Source: Brevundimonas fluminis (lineage in GTDB: Bacteria; Pseudomonadota; Alphaproteobacteria; Caulobacterales; Caulobacteraceae). Taken from it: 64,000 bases of DNA. This document shows, piece by piece, positions 11,035 through 18,324 of this stretch. A program made the translations under genes and the position numbers. The stretch covers positions 186,001-250,000 of the forward strand of contig NZ_RQWJ01000003.1 of the NCBI RefSeq assembly GCF_003934285.1, in the 5' to 3' direction. Each line of letters opens with the position of its first letter. The first letter of the stretch is position 1. A model generated the notes under the pieces. The model saw nothing but the letters and a program-made list of their open reading frames with translations. It was not told where the DNA came from and ran no database searches.

Positions 11035-12002
11035 CGCCGCCGGCGCCGTCGCCCCAGGCTGAGATCCGGCGTCTCCGCCGTCCACAGGCCGGCGGCGGCC
11101 AGATCGACGCGCACCGCCTGACCCTCGAACGCGGCCATGCCCAGCAGGGCGCCGGGAAAACCGGGCGCCGAAACGTCGCCGAAGATGGCCACGGGCGCGT
11201 CGGCGAAGGTGCGCCCGCCGACGCCGAGCGTGCGGGCGCGCGCCACGTCGGCGCCGACCTGACCGCCCAGCACGAGGCTGGATCCGCGCGTCAGTTCGCG
11301 CCCGTCATACAGACCCGCCGCCTCCGCCGATCTTCGGGACAGGGCCAGCAGGGACGACGCCCCGGTGTCCACCAGCGCCTCGACCGTGCGCCCTTCGAGG
11401 GTCACGTCCAACCGCAGCGAGCCGCCCGCCCGCCGCGCCGGCAAGGCGCGCGCGTCAGGCCTCAGCGCCAGCGCCCCGGGAGCCGACAGCCGGCTGCGCC
11501 GCGCCGCGGTCTCGACGTCCAGAACCATGGTCTCCAGCGCGTCCTGTCCCAGGATCAGCTGCGCGCCCAGACCGCGCTCGCGGTCGGCGATGGGGCCCAG
11601 ATCCAGGATGGCGGCGCGCAGGCCCGGCAGGGCCAGTCCCTCCATCGCCACGTCGACGACGGCGCCTCGCCCGACCTGGGGCCGACCGCCGACGCCATAG
11701 GCCAACAGCGGAAGGGGAAAGTTCAGCCGCTCGCGTCCGTCGGCCACGAGCCGCTCGTGCAGGGCGCGGTCCAGTACGGAATACTGGGCGCCCGTGTCGA
11801 TCAGGGCGACGGTCGGGACGCCGCCCACCCGGACGTCGATGGTCGGGGTGACCGCCGGCGCGCGATAGCCCAGCCACGGCGTCGCGCCGCCGTCGAAGAC
11901 GGGCCGCGGGGTGGGCCACAGCACCTTGTCCTTGAACCACCAGCCCCCGCCCACGGCGCCGGCCAGAAGTCCCAGTCGTATCAGCAGGCCGCGCCGGTTC
12001 AT
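11031..12002 (-). CDS. Exported retropepsin-like aspartic protease, two lobes
   Basis: 323 residues with an N-terminal MNRRGLLIRLGLLAGAVGGG segment that could be a Tat-type (RR) leader or an anchor. Two retropepsin-like units follow: the first has ALIDTGAQYSVL (about residue 66) with a later hydrophobic ILGQDALE block; the second has EALVDTGASSLLAL (about residue 210) with LLGMAAFEGQ. Each D-T-G motif with a downstream hydrophobic-Gly motif is the hallmark of an aspartic protease lobe, so one chain may form an internal dimer like pepsin. Substrate unknown. Divergent from the membrane/regulator pair at 12131. Confidence 0.8.
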   Translation of the reverse strand: MNRRGLLIRLGLLAGAVGGGWWFKDKVLWPTPRPVFDGGATPWLGYRAPAVTPTIDVRVGGVPTVALIDTGAQYSVLDRALHERLVADGRERLNFPLPLLAYGVGGRPQVGRGAVVDVAMEGLALPGLRAAILDLGPIADRERGLGAQLILGQDALETMVLDVETAARRSRLSAPGALALRPDARALPARRAGGSLRLDVTLEGRTVEALVDTGASSLLALSRRSAEAAGLYDGRELTRGSSLVLGGQVGADVARARTLGVGGRTFADAPVAIFGDVSAPGFPGALLGMAAFEGQAVRVDLAAAGLWTAETPDLSLGRRRRRR

Positions 12003-12072
12003 GCCTCACTGATGGGGTCCCGACGCCTCGTCGTCCAGTGTGGACGTCGTCGCGGACGGTCTCGCAGAAAGA

Positions 12073-12089
12073 ACTTTACCTCATAAAGT
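12073..12089. promoter_or_regulatory. Inverted repeat ACTTTA-N5-TAAAGT, candidate operator
   Basis: A perfect 6-bp inverted repeat, 42 nt upstream of the membrane protein start at 12131 and between two divergent genes. It lies in the only AT-rich patch of the gap. The winged-helix regulator encoded two genes on is the obvious candidate binder, by analogy with autoregulated small regulators. Inference from position and symmetry. Confidence 0.55.
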
Positions 12090-12130
12090 AACTTCGGCAT
12101 GGTGCCGTCATCGCATTCGGAGCCACGACC

Positions 12131-12757
12131 ATGACCCAGGACGACATCCGGTCCATGAAGGACGAGATCGCCTACATCAAAGCCCTTGCCGAGGAGGGTC
12201 GTCGAACCCCCGTGCTGGGCGGCGGCATCCTGATCGCCGCCGGGCTGATCTTCGGCCTGACCTCGATCATTCACTGGCTGATCGCCATCGAGGCCATCGC
12301 CGTCGGTCCGGTGGCCTATGCAGTGATCTGGGTGTCCGCCATGGCGACCTTCTTCGCCTGTCTGTTCGTGTTGATCGGTCGCAACAAGGGCCGGCCCGGC
12401 GCCGCTTCCTTGGTCAATCAGGCGGTGGGGACGGCATGGATGGGCGTCGGCCTGTTGATCTTCGTCATGTCGATCTCGATCGCCGTCATCTCGTGGCGGG
12501 TTCAGAGCGAGATCCTGACGCTGATCTTCCCGTCCATGATCTTCGCCGCCTACGGCTCGGGCTGGGCCGTGTCCGCGGCGATGTCGAAGTCGCGCTGGCA
12601 GTGGTGGCTGGCCATCGCGGCCTGGGCGGCCGCGCCCGCCATCGCCGCACTGGTCGGCACCAGCTGGATCTGGCTGGCCTATGCCGGCGGTCTGGTCCTG
12701 CTGGCCCTCGTCCCCGGCGTCGTCCTGGTCCGCCAGGAGCCGGCGGAGACCGTCTGA
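12131..12757 (+). CDS. Multi-pass membrane protein paired with a winged-helix regulator
   Basis: Not assigned to a characterised family. 208 residues: a short charged cytoplasmic N-terminus (IRSMKDEIAYIKALAEEGRR), then about six hydrophobic segments (LGGGILIAAGLIFGLTSII, AVIWVSAMATFFACLFVLI, WMGVGLLIFVMSISIAVI, LTLIFPSMIFAAYGSGWAV, WWLAIAAWAAAPAIAALVG, LAYAGGLVLLALVPGVVLV). No transport or enzyme motif is visible. The regulator gene starts 2 nt after its stop, so the two are co-transcribed and the regulator probably controls the pair. Confidence 0.75.
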   Translation: MTQDDIRSMKDEIAYIKALAEEGRRTPVLGGGILIAAGLIFGLTSIIHWLIAIEAIAVGPVAYAVIWVSAMATFFACLFVLIGRNKGRPGAASLVNQAVGTAWMGVGLLIFVMSISIAVISWRVQSEILTLIFPSMIFAAYGSGWAVSAAMSKSRWQWWLAIAAWAAAPAIAALVGTSWIWLAYAGGLVLLALVPGVVLVRQEPAETV

Positions 12758-12759
12758 GC

Positions 12760-13077
12760 ATGGCCGACGACTTCGACATCAACCGCATCGACGAGATCAT
12801 CCACGGCCGCGTCCGGCTGGGCATCATGGCCTATCTCTCGGGAGCCGGCACGGCGGACTTCGGCGAACTGAAGACCCGGCTGCAGACGACCGACGGCAAT
12901 CTGTCCGTCCATCTCCGCAAGCTGGAGGACGCGGGCTTCGTGGAAGTGACCAAGCGGTTCGTCGGCCGGAAGCCGCTGACGGAGGCGCGGCTGACCGAAG
13001 ACGGACGTGCGGCCTTCTTGCAGTACCTCGACGCCGTCGGCGCCTTGCACGCCGCCGCCCAGCCGAGGCCGGACTGA
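12760..13077 (+). CDS. Winged-helix transcriptional regulator (HTH_34-type)
   Basis: 105 residues, almost entirely one winged-helix domain: IHGRVRLGIMAYLSG (helix 1), ADFGELKTRLQTTDGNLSVHLRKLEDAGFV (helices 2-3, recognition), EVTKRFVGRKPLTEARLTEDGRAAF (wing). This is the layout of small MarR-like 'transcriptional regulator' proteins that repress their own operon. No ligand domain. The ATG is 2 nt behind the membrane gene stop. The ACTTTA-N5-TAAAGT repeat upstream of the pair is the likely target. Confidence 0.88.
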   Translation: MADDFDINRIDEIIHGRVRLGIMAYLSGAGTADFGELKTRLQTTDGNLSVHLRKLEDAGFVEVTKRFVGRKPLTEARLTEDGRAAFLQYLDAVGALHAAAQPRPD

Positions 13078-13109
13078 CTTCCGGCGCGGAACGTGAGATG
13101 GGCAGGGGC

Positions 13110-13886
13110 ATGAGCCGCCTCCTGTCCTTCGACGCCATCGACAACTTCCGAGACTACGGCGACTACGCCACGGCCGCCGGCCGCCGCGTGAAGCCGGGGC
13201 GACTGTACAGGTCCGCGCACCACGCCCGGGCCAGCGACGCCGATCTCGCCCGACTGGGAACCCTGGGGGTCTGCACCCTCGTCGATCTGCGCCGTCCCGG
13301 TGAGCGTCGTCACCAGCCCTCGCGCCGTCCCGTCGGCTCCGCCTGCGCGGTGATCGAAAGCGATCACGACGACGGCGGCGAGGCGCCGCACATCACCTTT
13401 CTGAAGACCTCCGACCTGACCGAGGCCTCAGGCCGCGCCTTCATGCACGAGGCGTATCGCCGCCTGCCGCACGAGGCGCCGCACCTCGACCTGTTCGCCC
13501 GCTATTTCCGCGCCCTTGGCGAGGCCGACGGCCCCGTGCTGATCCACTGCGCGGCGGGCAAGGACCGGACGGGCCTGCTGGCGGCTCTCACCCACCACCT
13601 GCTTGGCGTCTCCCGCGAGGACATGATCGAGGATTACCTGCTGACCAACCGGGCCGTGGATCTGGAACGTCGCGCGCCGGACATCGCGCGCCAGCTTCAC
13701 GCCATGACGGGCCGCAAGGCTTCCCACGGCGCCGTCGTGGCCTTCCTGGGCGTGGAAGCGGATTTCCTCGACGTCGCCTTCCGGACCATCGAGGCGGAGC
13801 ACGGCTCCCTCGACGCCTATCTGGAGCGGGCGCTCGGCGTCCACGCGGCGCTCCGCGACCGCATCGGGGAGCGGCTGGCGGCGTGA
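13110..13886 (+). CDS. Tyrosine/serine-type protein phosphatase (Y_phosphatase3 family)
   Basis: 258 residues. N-terminal NFRDYGDYATAAGRRVKPGRLYRSAH is the family entry block; the phosphate-binding loop HCAAGKDRTG (Cys near residue 146, Arg six residues later) is intact, followed by LLAALTHHLLGVSREDMIEDYLLTN. Expected to hydrolyse phosphotyrosine or phosphoinositide-like substrates; the real substrate is unknown. ATG 13110 is chosen; an in-frame ATG at 13098 would add four residues. The stop overlaps the pabB start (GTGA). Confidence 0.88.
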   Translation: MSRLLSFDAIDNFRDYGDYATAAGRRVKPGRLYRSAHHARASDADLARLGTLGVCTLVDLRRPGERRHQPSRRPVGSACAVIESDHDDGGEAPHITFLKTSDLTEASGRAFMHEAYRRLPHEAPHLDLFARYFRALGEADGPVLIHCAAGKDRTGLLAALTHHLLGVSREDMIEDYLLTNRAVDLERRAPDIARQLHAMTGRKASHGAVVAFLGVEADFLDVAFRTIEAEHGSLDAYLERALGVHAALRDRIGERLAA

Positions 13887-15181
13887 GCGGACCCTTCACC
13901 GCGCGGCTCGACGTTCCGCTCGGCCGCATCGACGCGGCGGGCTTGGCGCAAGGTCTGCGCAATCGCCCAGGCGCCCTGGTTCTGACGGCCCCGCCGGGAG
14001 GGGGGCGCAGCCTGATCGCCGCCGATCCGGATCTGACGTTCGTCGGGGCCGCGGACGACGCTGCGCCCTTCGCCCTCCTCGCCGACCCGCTCTGGAGCGC
14101 CGGCGTCGTCGGCCTGGCCTCCTACGACATGGGCGCCCGGCCGGCGGTCGGCCCGCGCGGCGACTGGCCCGACCTGATGCTGGCCCGCTATCCGGCGATG
14201 ATCCGGATCGACGCCGATGGAGAGGCCGCGGCCGTCGGGCGTGGGCGCGACGCCGCCGCCGCCCGCCGCGCCGCCGACGCGGCCGCTTCCTGGATCGGGT
14301 CGGCCGGCGCGCCCGGCTCCGTCGCGGCGCCGGCGCCCGATTTCTCCCCCGAAGCTCCCGGACCCGCCTACGAGGCCGCCGTCGCCGACGTCGTGGCCCG
14401 CATCGCGGCCGGCGAACTGTTCCAGGCCAACGTCGCCCGCGCCTGGAGCGGCGCCCTGCTGTCCGGCGCCGACCCCTTCGACGCCTTCGCGCGACTGGGG
14501 CGCCGCGCCTCGGCCTACGGCGCCTTCTGGCGGATGGACGACCGGGCGCTGGTCTCCAACTCGCCCGAGCTCTTCCTGACGCTCGATCGTCCGACGGGCC
14601 GCGTCGAGACCCGGCCGATCAAGGGGACCCGGCCGCGCGATCCCGATCCCGCTCGCGACGCCGCCCTCGCCGCCGATCTGCGGGCCAGCGCCAAGGACCG
14701 GGCCGAGAACCTGATGATCGTCGACCTGATGCGCAACGACCTGTCGCGGGCCTGCGTGCCGGGCTCGGTCCGCGTCGATCGGCTCTTCGAGCTTGAGGCG
14801 CATCCGACCGTGCATCACCTCGTTTCGACCGTGACGGGCACGCTGGCCGCCGGCGCAGGTCCCGCCGATCTGATGGAGGCGGCTTTTCCTCCGGGGTCCA
14901 TCACCGGCGCGCCCAAGCATCAGGCGATGAAGGTCATCGCCGGACATGAAGCGGCGCGCGGCCCGTGGTGCGGCTCGCTGTTCCTGATGGAGGAGGATCG
15001 GCTCACCGCCTCGGTCCTCATCCGCACCGCGTCCTTCGAAAGGCGCGGCCGAACCTGGCGCTGGCGGACGCTGGCGGGCGCCGGGATCGTCGCCGACAGC
15101 GACCCGGCCGCCGAGCTCGCCGAGACCGGGGCCAAGATCGCGGCGCTGCGACAGGCGCTCGCAGGCGATCAGGGCGTGTAG
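13883..15181 (+). CDS. pabB: Aminodeoxychorismate synthase component I
   Basis: Converts chorismate and ammonia to 4-amino-4-deoxychorismate for folate synthesis. 432 residues; chorismate-binding domain in the C-terminal half with ELFQANVARAW, the PabB-type PIKGTRPR motif near residue 250 (its Lys separates PabB from most TrpE proteins), ENLMIVDLMRNDLSR and FPPGSITGAPK. No fused glutaminase (PabA) or lyase (PabC) domain is present and neither gene is adjacent, so the amidotransferase partner must be elsewhere. The GTG start overlaps the phosphatase stop. Its 3' end overlaps the converging TadF-like gene by 13 nt. Confidence 0.92.
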   Translation: MSGPFTARLDVPLGRIDAAGLAQGLRNRPGALVLTAPPGGGRSLIAADPDLTFVGAADDAAPFALLADPLWSAGVVGLASYDMGARPAVGPRGDWPDLMLARYPAMIRIDADGEAAAVGRGRDAAAARRAADAAASWIGSAGAPGSVAAPAPDFSPEAPGPAYEAAVADVVARIAAGELFQANVARAWSGALLSGADPFDAFARLGRRASAYGAFWRMDDRALVSNSPELFLTLDRPTGRVETRPIKGTRPRDPDPARDAALAADLRASAKDRAENLMIVDLMRNDLSRACVPGSVRVDRLFELEAHPTVHHLVSTVTGTLAAGAGPADLMEAAFPPGSITGAPKHQAMKVIAGHEAARGPWCGSLFLMEEDRLTASVLIRTASFERRGRTWRWRTLAGAGIVADSDPAAELAETGAKIAALRQALAGDQGV

Positions 15182-15717
15182 GGGATCGTCTCGACCTGTC
15201 GCGGCCGCATGTAGAAGCTGTGCGAGAACCGCGTGATCGCCGGCATCAGATAGTCGACCGGCGAGTCGTAGTCATAGGTCGTCTCGGTGAAGATCACCGT
15301 CTGGCCGCGTTCGACCAGTCCCGCTGGAAGGGTCACCGTCGAGCCGGCCGCGCGCGCCGTCATGCCCTTGCCGCGGCTCCAGTCCACGCGGTTCACGTCG
15401 TCGTTTCCGCGCGTCACGCTGGACGCCCGGAGCCTCAGGGTGGCCGACGAGAAGGGCTTCATGATCTGGCCGCCCACGTTGAACAGATCGTCCAGCTCGG
15501 CGCCTGTGATCGAATTCCTTTGCGTGATCAGGTCGGCGACGATGGCTGCCGAATGCCCCGCGCGCTTCTGCGCCATGAAGCCCTGGCAGAACTCGGCGAG
15601 ACCGAAGTACATGGCGATCATGGCGGGGGCCAGCATGGCGAACTCGACCGCCGACACGCCCCGTCGGTCGTCCCTCAGGCGACGGAACAGGCCCGCGCGG
15701 CGTGCCGACCCGGCCAT
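15169..15717 (-). CDS. TadF/TadE-like pilus pseudopilin
   Basis: 182 residues. The N-terminus RDDRRGVSAVEFAMLAPAMIAMYFGLAEF carries the G-x4-E signature of TadE/TadF pseudopilins (GVSAVEFA) followed by the hydrophobic helix; CpaA is the expected prepilin peptidase. The remaining soluble part has AAIVADLITQRNSI and ends in a YDYDSPVDYLMP region. ATG 15717 overlaps the stop of the upstream TadE gene (ATGA). Minor pseudopilins of this type are needed for Flp pilus assembly. Confidence 0.88.
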   Translation of the reverse strand: MAGSARRAGLFRRLRDDRRGVSAVEFAMLAPAMIAMYFGLAEFCQGFMAQKRAGHSAAIVADLITQRNSITGAELDDLFNVGGQIMKPFSSATLRLRASSVTRGNDDVNRVDWSRGKGMTARAAGSTVTLPAGLVERGQTVIFTETTYDYDSPVDYLMPAITRFSHSFYMRPRQVETIPYTP

Positions 15718-16244
15718 CAGTTCCACGGCTCGTTCTGAAAGGCGGTCGAGGCCATCAGCCAGCTGTCGGAGCCGCCCCGGGCCAGCCCCTGCGACAGGAA
15801 GGGGGTGAACAGGGTGTGCCGGTACCAGGCCCGGGCCAGCATCAGGTTGCCGGCCTGGCCGTTCTGATAGGTCAGGCCGGAGGCGGAGAAGGTCCCGCCC
15901 TGCATCGGGTCGGGCACGTTCGGATTGGTGTAGCTCCCGACCACCCGCACGTCGACGTGCACCTTGCCCAGACAGCCTGCGGCGAAGATGTTCATCCGGT
16001 CGCACATCCGGGTCTTGAAGGTGTCGTTGGTGAAGCCTTGCGCCGACGCCTGGCCGGTGCGGACCAGCCGGCCGGTCTCGATCACGGCGTTTTCGAGCAC
16101 TGAATCCAGCACGAAGACGAAGGCGATCTCGGCGATCGCGAACAGCATGAACAGGAAGGGCAGGGCGATCATGGCGAATTCGACCGCCGCGGCGCCCTCG
16201 CGCGGGCGACGAAGGAAGAGCCGACGCAGAAGCGCCCGACGCAT
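15717..16244 (-). CDS. tadE: TadE-like pilus pseudopilin
   Basis: 175 residues. Basic leader (MRRALLRRLFLRRPREG), processing-site motif GAAAVEFAMIALPFLFMLFA and hydrophobic helix, then an exported domain with two Cys (KTRMCDRMNIFAAGCLGKVHV) that could form a disulfide. It starts 5 nt after the pilus N-domain gene and overlaps the next pseudopilin, forming a three-gene minus-strand unit divergent from the major pilin. Confidence 0.9.
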   Translation of the reverse strand: MRRALLRRLFLRRPREGAAAVEFAMIALPFLFMLFAIAEIAFVFVLDSVLENAVIETGRLVRTGQASAQGFTNDTFKTRMCDRMNIFAAGCLGKVHVDVRVVGSYTNPNVPDPMQGGTFSASGLTYQNGQAGNLMLARAWYRHTLFTPFLSQGLARGGSDSWLMASTAFQNEPWN

Positions 16245-16249
16245 GCCGG

Positions 16250-16693
16250 TCAGTTCGGCGCGGCCGCCGGGGCCGCGGCCGCCGAGGCGCCGTCGTTGGG
16301 CGACCGCAGGGTCGGGGCGCAGGACGCGGCGCACGCCATCTCGGTGACCTGGGCGCCGCGCCAGACGCGGACGCGGCCCACGTCGCCGCCGGCGACGATC
16401 ACCTGGCTCTGGAACAGGGTCCGGCCCAGGCCGTCGACGACCACCACTTCGGTCACGCCATAGCCCTTGCCGGTCACGAACAGGGTGTTGGCGTCGACCA
16501 CGGTCACGTCCGCGATCTGGGGATTGCCGACGATCACCGATCCGGCCTGGCCTCGCAGCTGGATGCGCGCCGACTGGTCGATCTCGACGTTCAGGGCCTG
16601 CGATTGTGCCTGCGCCGCGCCGGGCACGGCCGCCGCCAGCAACAGGCCGGCGGCGATCAGGAGGTCGCGCGTCGATCGATGTTCGAAGGCCAT
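16250..16693 (-). CDS. Stand-alone pilus assembly N-terminal domain protein (CpaC N-domain-like)
   Basis: 147 residues: a signal peptide ending in AAVPGAAQAQ, then one T2SS/T3SS pilus N-domain (IDQSARIQLRGQAGSVIVGN, PQIADVTVVDANTLFVTGKG, GVTEVVVVDGLGRTLFQSQV). The same block opens CpaC at 19233 (SMAIDLPADARDVIVSNPAV). Here it is followed only by an Ala/Pro-rich tail with two Cys (ACAASC) and no secretin barrel. Probably a periplasmic accessory of the secretin; exact role unknown. ATG 16693 chosen as it gives the signal peptide. First gene of the minus-strand pseudopilin unit. Confidence 0.85.
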   Translation of the reverse strand: MAFEHRSTRDLLIAAGLLLAAAVPGAAQAQSQALNVEIDQSARIQLRGQAGSVIVGNPQIADVTVVDANTLFVTGKGYGVTEVVVVDGLGRTLFQSQVIVAGGDVGRVRVWRGAQVTEMACAASCAPTLRSPNDGASAAAAPAAAPN

Positions 16694-16850
16694 GGGGCCG
16701 CTCCCTGGAATGCCGCACGCCCGCGAGGGGCGTCGCCCACCCTGCAGGGCAATCCTCAAGAAAGTCTGAAATGACGCCGTGACAAGTGAAGCGAGCTTCA
16801 ACTTGATGAACGTCCCGATAACCACGATTACATGATCGATCGTCTTGGCA

Positions 16851-16865
16851 TTTACTCTGATTTAA
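16851..16865 (+). promoter_or_regulatory. CtrA-like box upstream of the first pilin gene
   Basis: TTTA-N7-TTAA differs at one base from the CtrA consensus TTAA-N7-TTAA. It lies about 107 nt upstream of the pilin ATG in the divergent region 16694-16972. In Caulobacter crescentus pilA is activated by CtrA (established), so the position makes sense. Binding here is inferred. Confidence 0.4.
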
Positions 16866-16970
16866 GCGGCTCCGTGCAGATTGGGCATACGGGGAACGGG
16901 CGCAACAAGCGGCGGCCCCAAGTTGGTGGAAGTCGTCTCGCGTTCCCTTTTCCAATCTCGAGGATCAATC

Positions 16971-17207
16971 ACATGACCAAGTTCGTTTCGCGCTTCATGG
17001 CCGACGAGTCCGGCGCCACGGCCATCGAATATGGCCTGATCGCCGCCCTGATCGCCGTCGTCATCATCACGGCCGTCACGGCCCTGGGCACGACCATCAA
17101 GACCAAGTTCAACGAAGTCGTGACCGGCATGGGCGGCACCGCCGGCGCCTGAGCCGACGGCACGTCTCGAAACCGCGGAAGGCCCGGAGCTTCGGCTCCG
17201 GGCCTTC
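16971..17207 (+). repeat. Direct repeat copy 1 (pilin gene plus terminator)
   Basis: 237 bp identical to 17398-17634 except for one base (C at 17173, T at 17600). The unit begins 2 nt before the pilin ATG and ends just after the terminator stem, so it includes coding sequence and terminator but not the promoter or ribosome-binding site. Confidence 0.95.
16973..17152 (+). CDS. pilA: Flp/Fap-type major pilin, copy 1
   Basis: 59-residue prepilin of the Tad pilus. A short leader MTKFVSRFMADESG ends at the processing site; ATAIEYGLIAALIAVVIITA carries the Flp signature with Glu at position +5 and Tyr after it, followed by the polymerisation helix and a short tail NEVVTGMGGTAGA. CpaA is the expected peptidase. 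The SD is GAGGA at 16960-16964. A terminator follows 26 nt after the stop, so copy 1 is its own transcript, giving high pilin level relative to assembly genes. Confidence 0.95.
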   Translation: MTKFVSRFMADESGATAIEYGLIAALIAVVIITAVTALGTTIKTKFNEVVTGMGGTAGA

Positions 17208-17210
17208 TTC
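17179..17210 (+). terminator. Terminator after pilin copy 1
   Basis: A perfect 12-bp stem AAGGCCCGGAGC / GCTCCGGGCCTT closed by a UUCG tetraloop (17179-17206) and followed by CTTCTTCGTTCG. Very stable; expected to isolate the pilin mRNA and protect its 3' end. Confidence 0.85.
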
Positions 17211-17397
17211 GTTCGTCCGGAAACCCGGCGCCGACCGTCGCGGGCCGGGACAAGAAATCAGCATGAACAGGCAGGTAACCCTGTCTGCGCACCACGGCTT
17301 AACCCCGCCGCGCGAAAGTGCCCCTGCATTCCGGGGGTCCAGCGGGCGACCGCCCTCCCGAATTGAAGTCGCTCGCTGATCAATCTGAAGGACACTG

Positions 17398-17634
17398 ACA
17401 TGACCAAGTTCGTTTCGCGCTTCATGGCCGACGAGTCCGGCGCCACGGCCATCGAATATGGCCTGATCGCCGCCCTGATCGCCGTCGTCATCATCACGGC
17501 CGTCACGGCCCTGGGCACGACCATCAAGACCAAGTTCAACGAAGTCGTGACCGGCATGGGCGGCACCGCCGGCGCCTGAGCCGACGGCACGTCTCGAAAT
17601 CGCGGAAGGCCCGGAGCTTCGGCTCCGGGCCTTC
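17398..17634 (+). repeat. Direct repeat copy 2 (pilin gene plus terminator)
   Basis: Second copy of the 237-bp unit at 16971-17207, offset 427 bp, with a single mismatch outside the coding region. The sequences before and after the two units are unrelated. Confidence 0.95.
17400..17579 (+). CDS. pilA: Flp/Fap-type major pilin, copy 2 (identical protein)
   Basis: 59 residues, identical at every base to copy 1, so the product is the same pilin with Glu +5 and the same polymerisation helix. The upstream leader is different: the SD is GAAGGA ending about 8 nt before the ATG and the 190-nt region before it shares no obvious sequence with that of copy 1 apart from a lone TTAAC half site near 17300. 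Regulation of the two copies may therefore differ. Its own terminator separates it from cpaA. Confidence 0.93.
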   Translation: MTKFVSRFMADESGATAIEYGLIAALIAVVIITAVTALGTTIKTKFNEVVTGMGGTAGA

Positions 17635-17637
17635 CTG
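17606..17637 (+). terminator. Terminator after pilin copy 2
   Basis: The same 12-bp UUCG hairpin as after copy 1 (17606-17633), but the following bases CCTGCGTTCG are poorer in T, so termination may be leakier and allow some read-through into cpaA. Confidence 0.75.
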
Positions 17638-17705
17638 CGTTCGCCTCCGCCGCACGCGGCCCGACGAAAACCCGCCCTTAACCGCGCCCGGTCCAGACTT
17701 ATCGC

Positions 17706-18224
17706 ATGGACGCCCTCCACTTTCTGCCGCTGAGCCTCCTCCCGGCCCTGGTCATCGTCGCCGGGCTGAAGGACCTGACCAGCATGACCATTCCGAACTG
17801 GATCTCGGCCGTCCTCGTCGCGGCCTTCTTTCCCGCCGCCTTCCTGATGGGCCTACCGGTCATGACGGTGGCGGCCCATCTGGGCGTGGCCCTGATCGCC
17901 CTGTTCGTCGCGGCCGGCATGTTCGCCCTGCGCTGGATCGGCGGCGGGGACGCCAAGCTGACGGCCGCCGCCTGTCTGTGGCTGGGCGTGTCGGGCTCCG
18001 GCATGTTCCTGCTCTGGACCGGGCTGATGGGCGGCCTGTTCTGCCTGTTCCTGATCTTCGCCCGGGCCCAGGCGCCGGCCCTCATGCCCGCGGGAGCGCC
18101 CGGCTGGGTGTCGCGCCTCATGGAACCGCGGGGCGACATCCCCTACGGCGTCGCCATCGCCGCCGGCGCCCTGATGGCCTGGCCGTCCAGCCCTCTGATG
18201 AACATCTACGCCGCCGGCCTTTGA
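17706..18224 (+). CDS. cpaA: Prepilin peptidase CpaA/TadV
   Basis: A24-family aspartic membrane peptidase that cleaves and processes Flp prepilin. 172 residues with about five to six membrane helices. The two catalytic Asp motifs are visible: DLTSMTIPNW (Asp about residue 23, in the KDLTSMTIPN block) and GGGDAKL (Asp about residue 81), the latter matching the family GxGD. It is the short, methylase-less type found in Tad loci. Followed 100 nt later by cpaB. Confidence 0.93.
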   Translation: MDALHFLPLSLLPALVIVAGLKDLTSMTIPNWISAVLVAAFFPAAFLMGLPVMTVAAHLGVALIALFVAAGMFALRWIGGGDAKLTAAACLWLGVSGSGMFLLWTGLMGGLFCLFLIFARAQAPALMPAGAPGWVSRLMEPRGDIPYGVAIAAGALMAWPSSPLMNIYAAGL

Positions 18225-18324
18225 AGACCGGCGTTTAGGGGCGCGTTAACCCGCGGCCGCCATGGTCGTTAACGCAGGCGCCGGGAGTGTGACTCCCGCG
18301 ATTCGCCCGCGTCGGAGACCGTGG

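Noticed and set aside
18234..18275. TTTA...TTAAC elements upstream of cpaB as a CtrA site
   Set aside because: The spacing is 8 rather than 7 and the two GTTAAC palindromes do not form a proper box.
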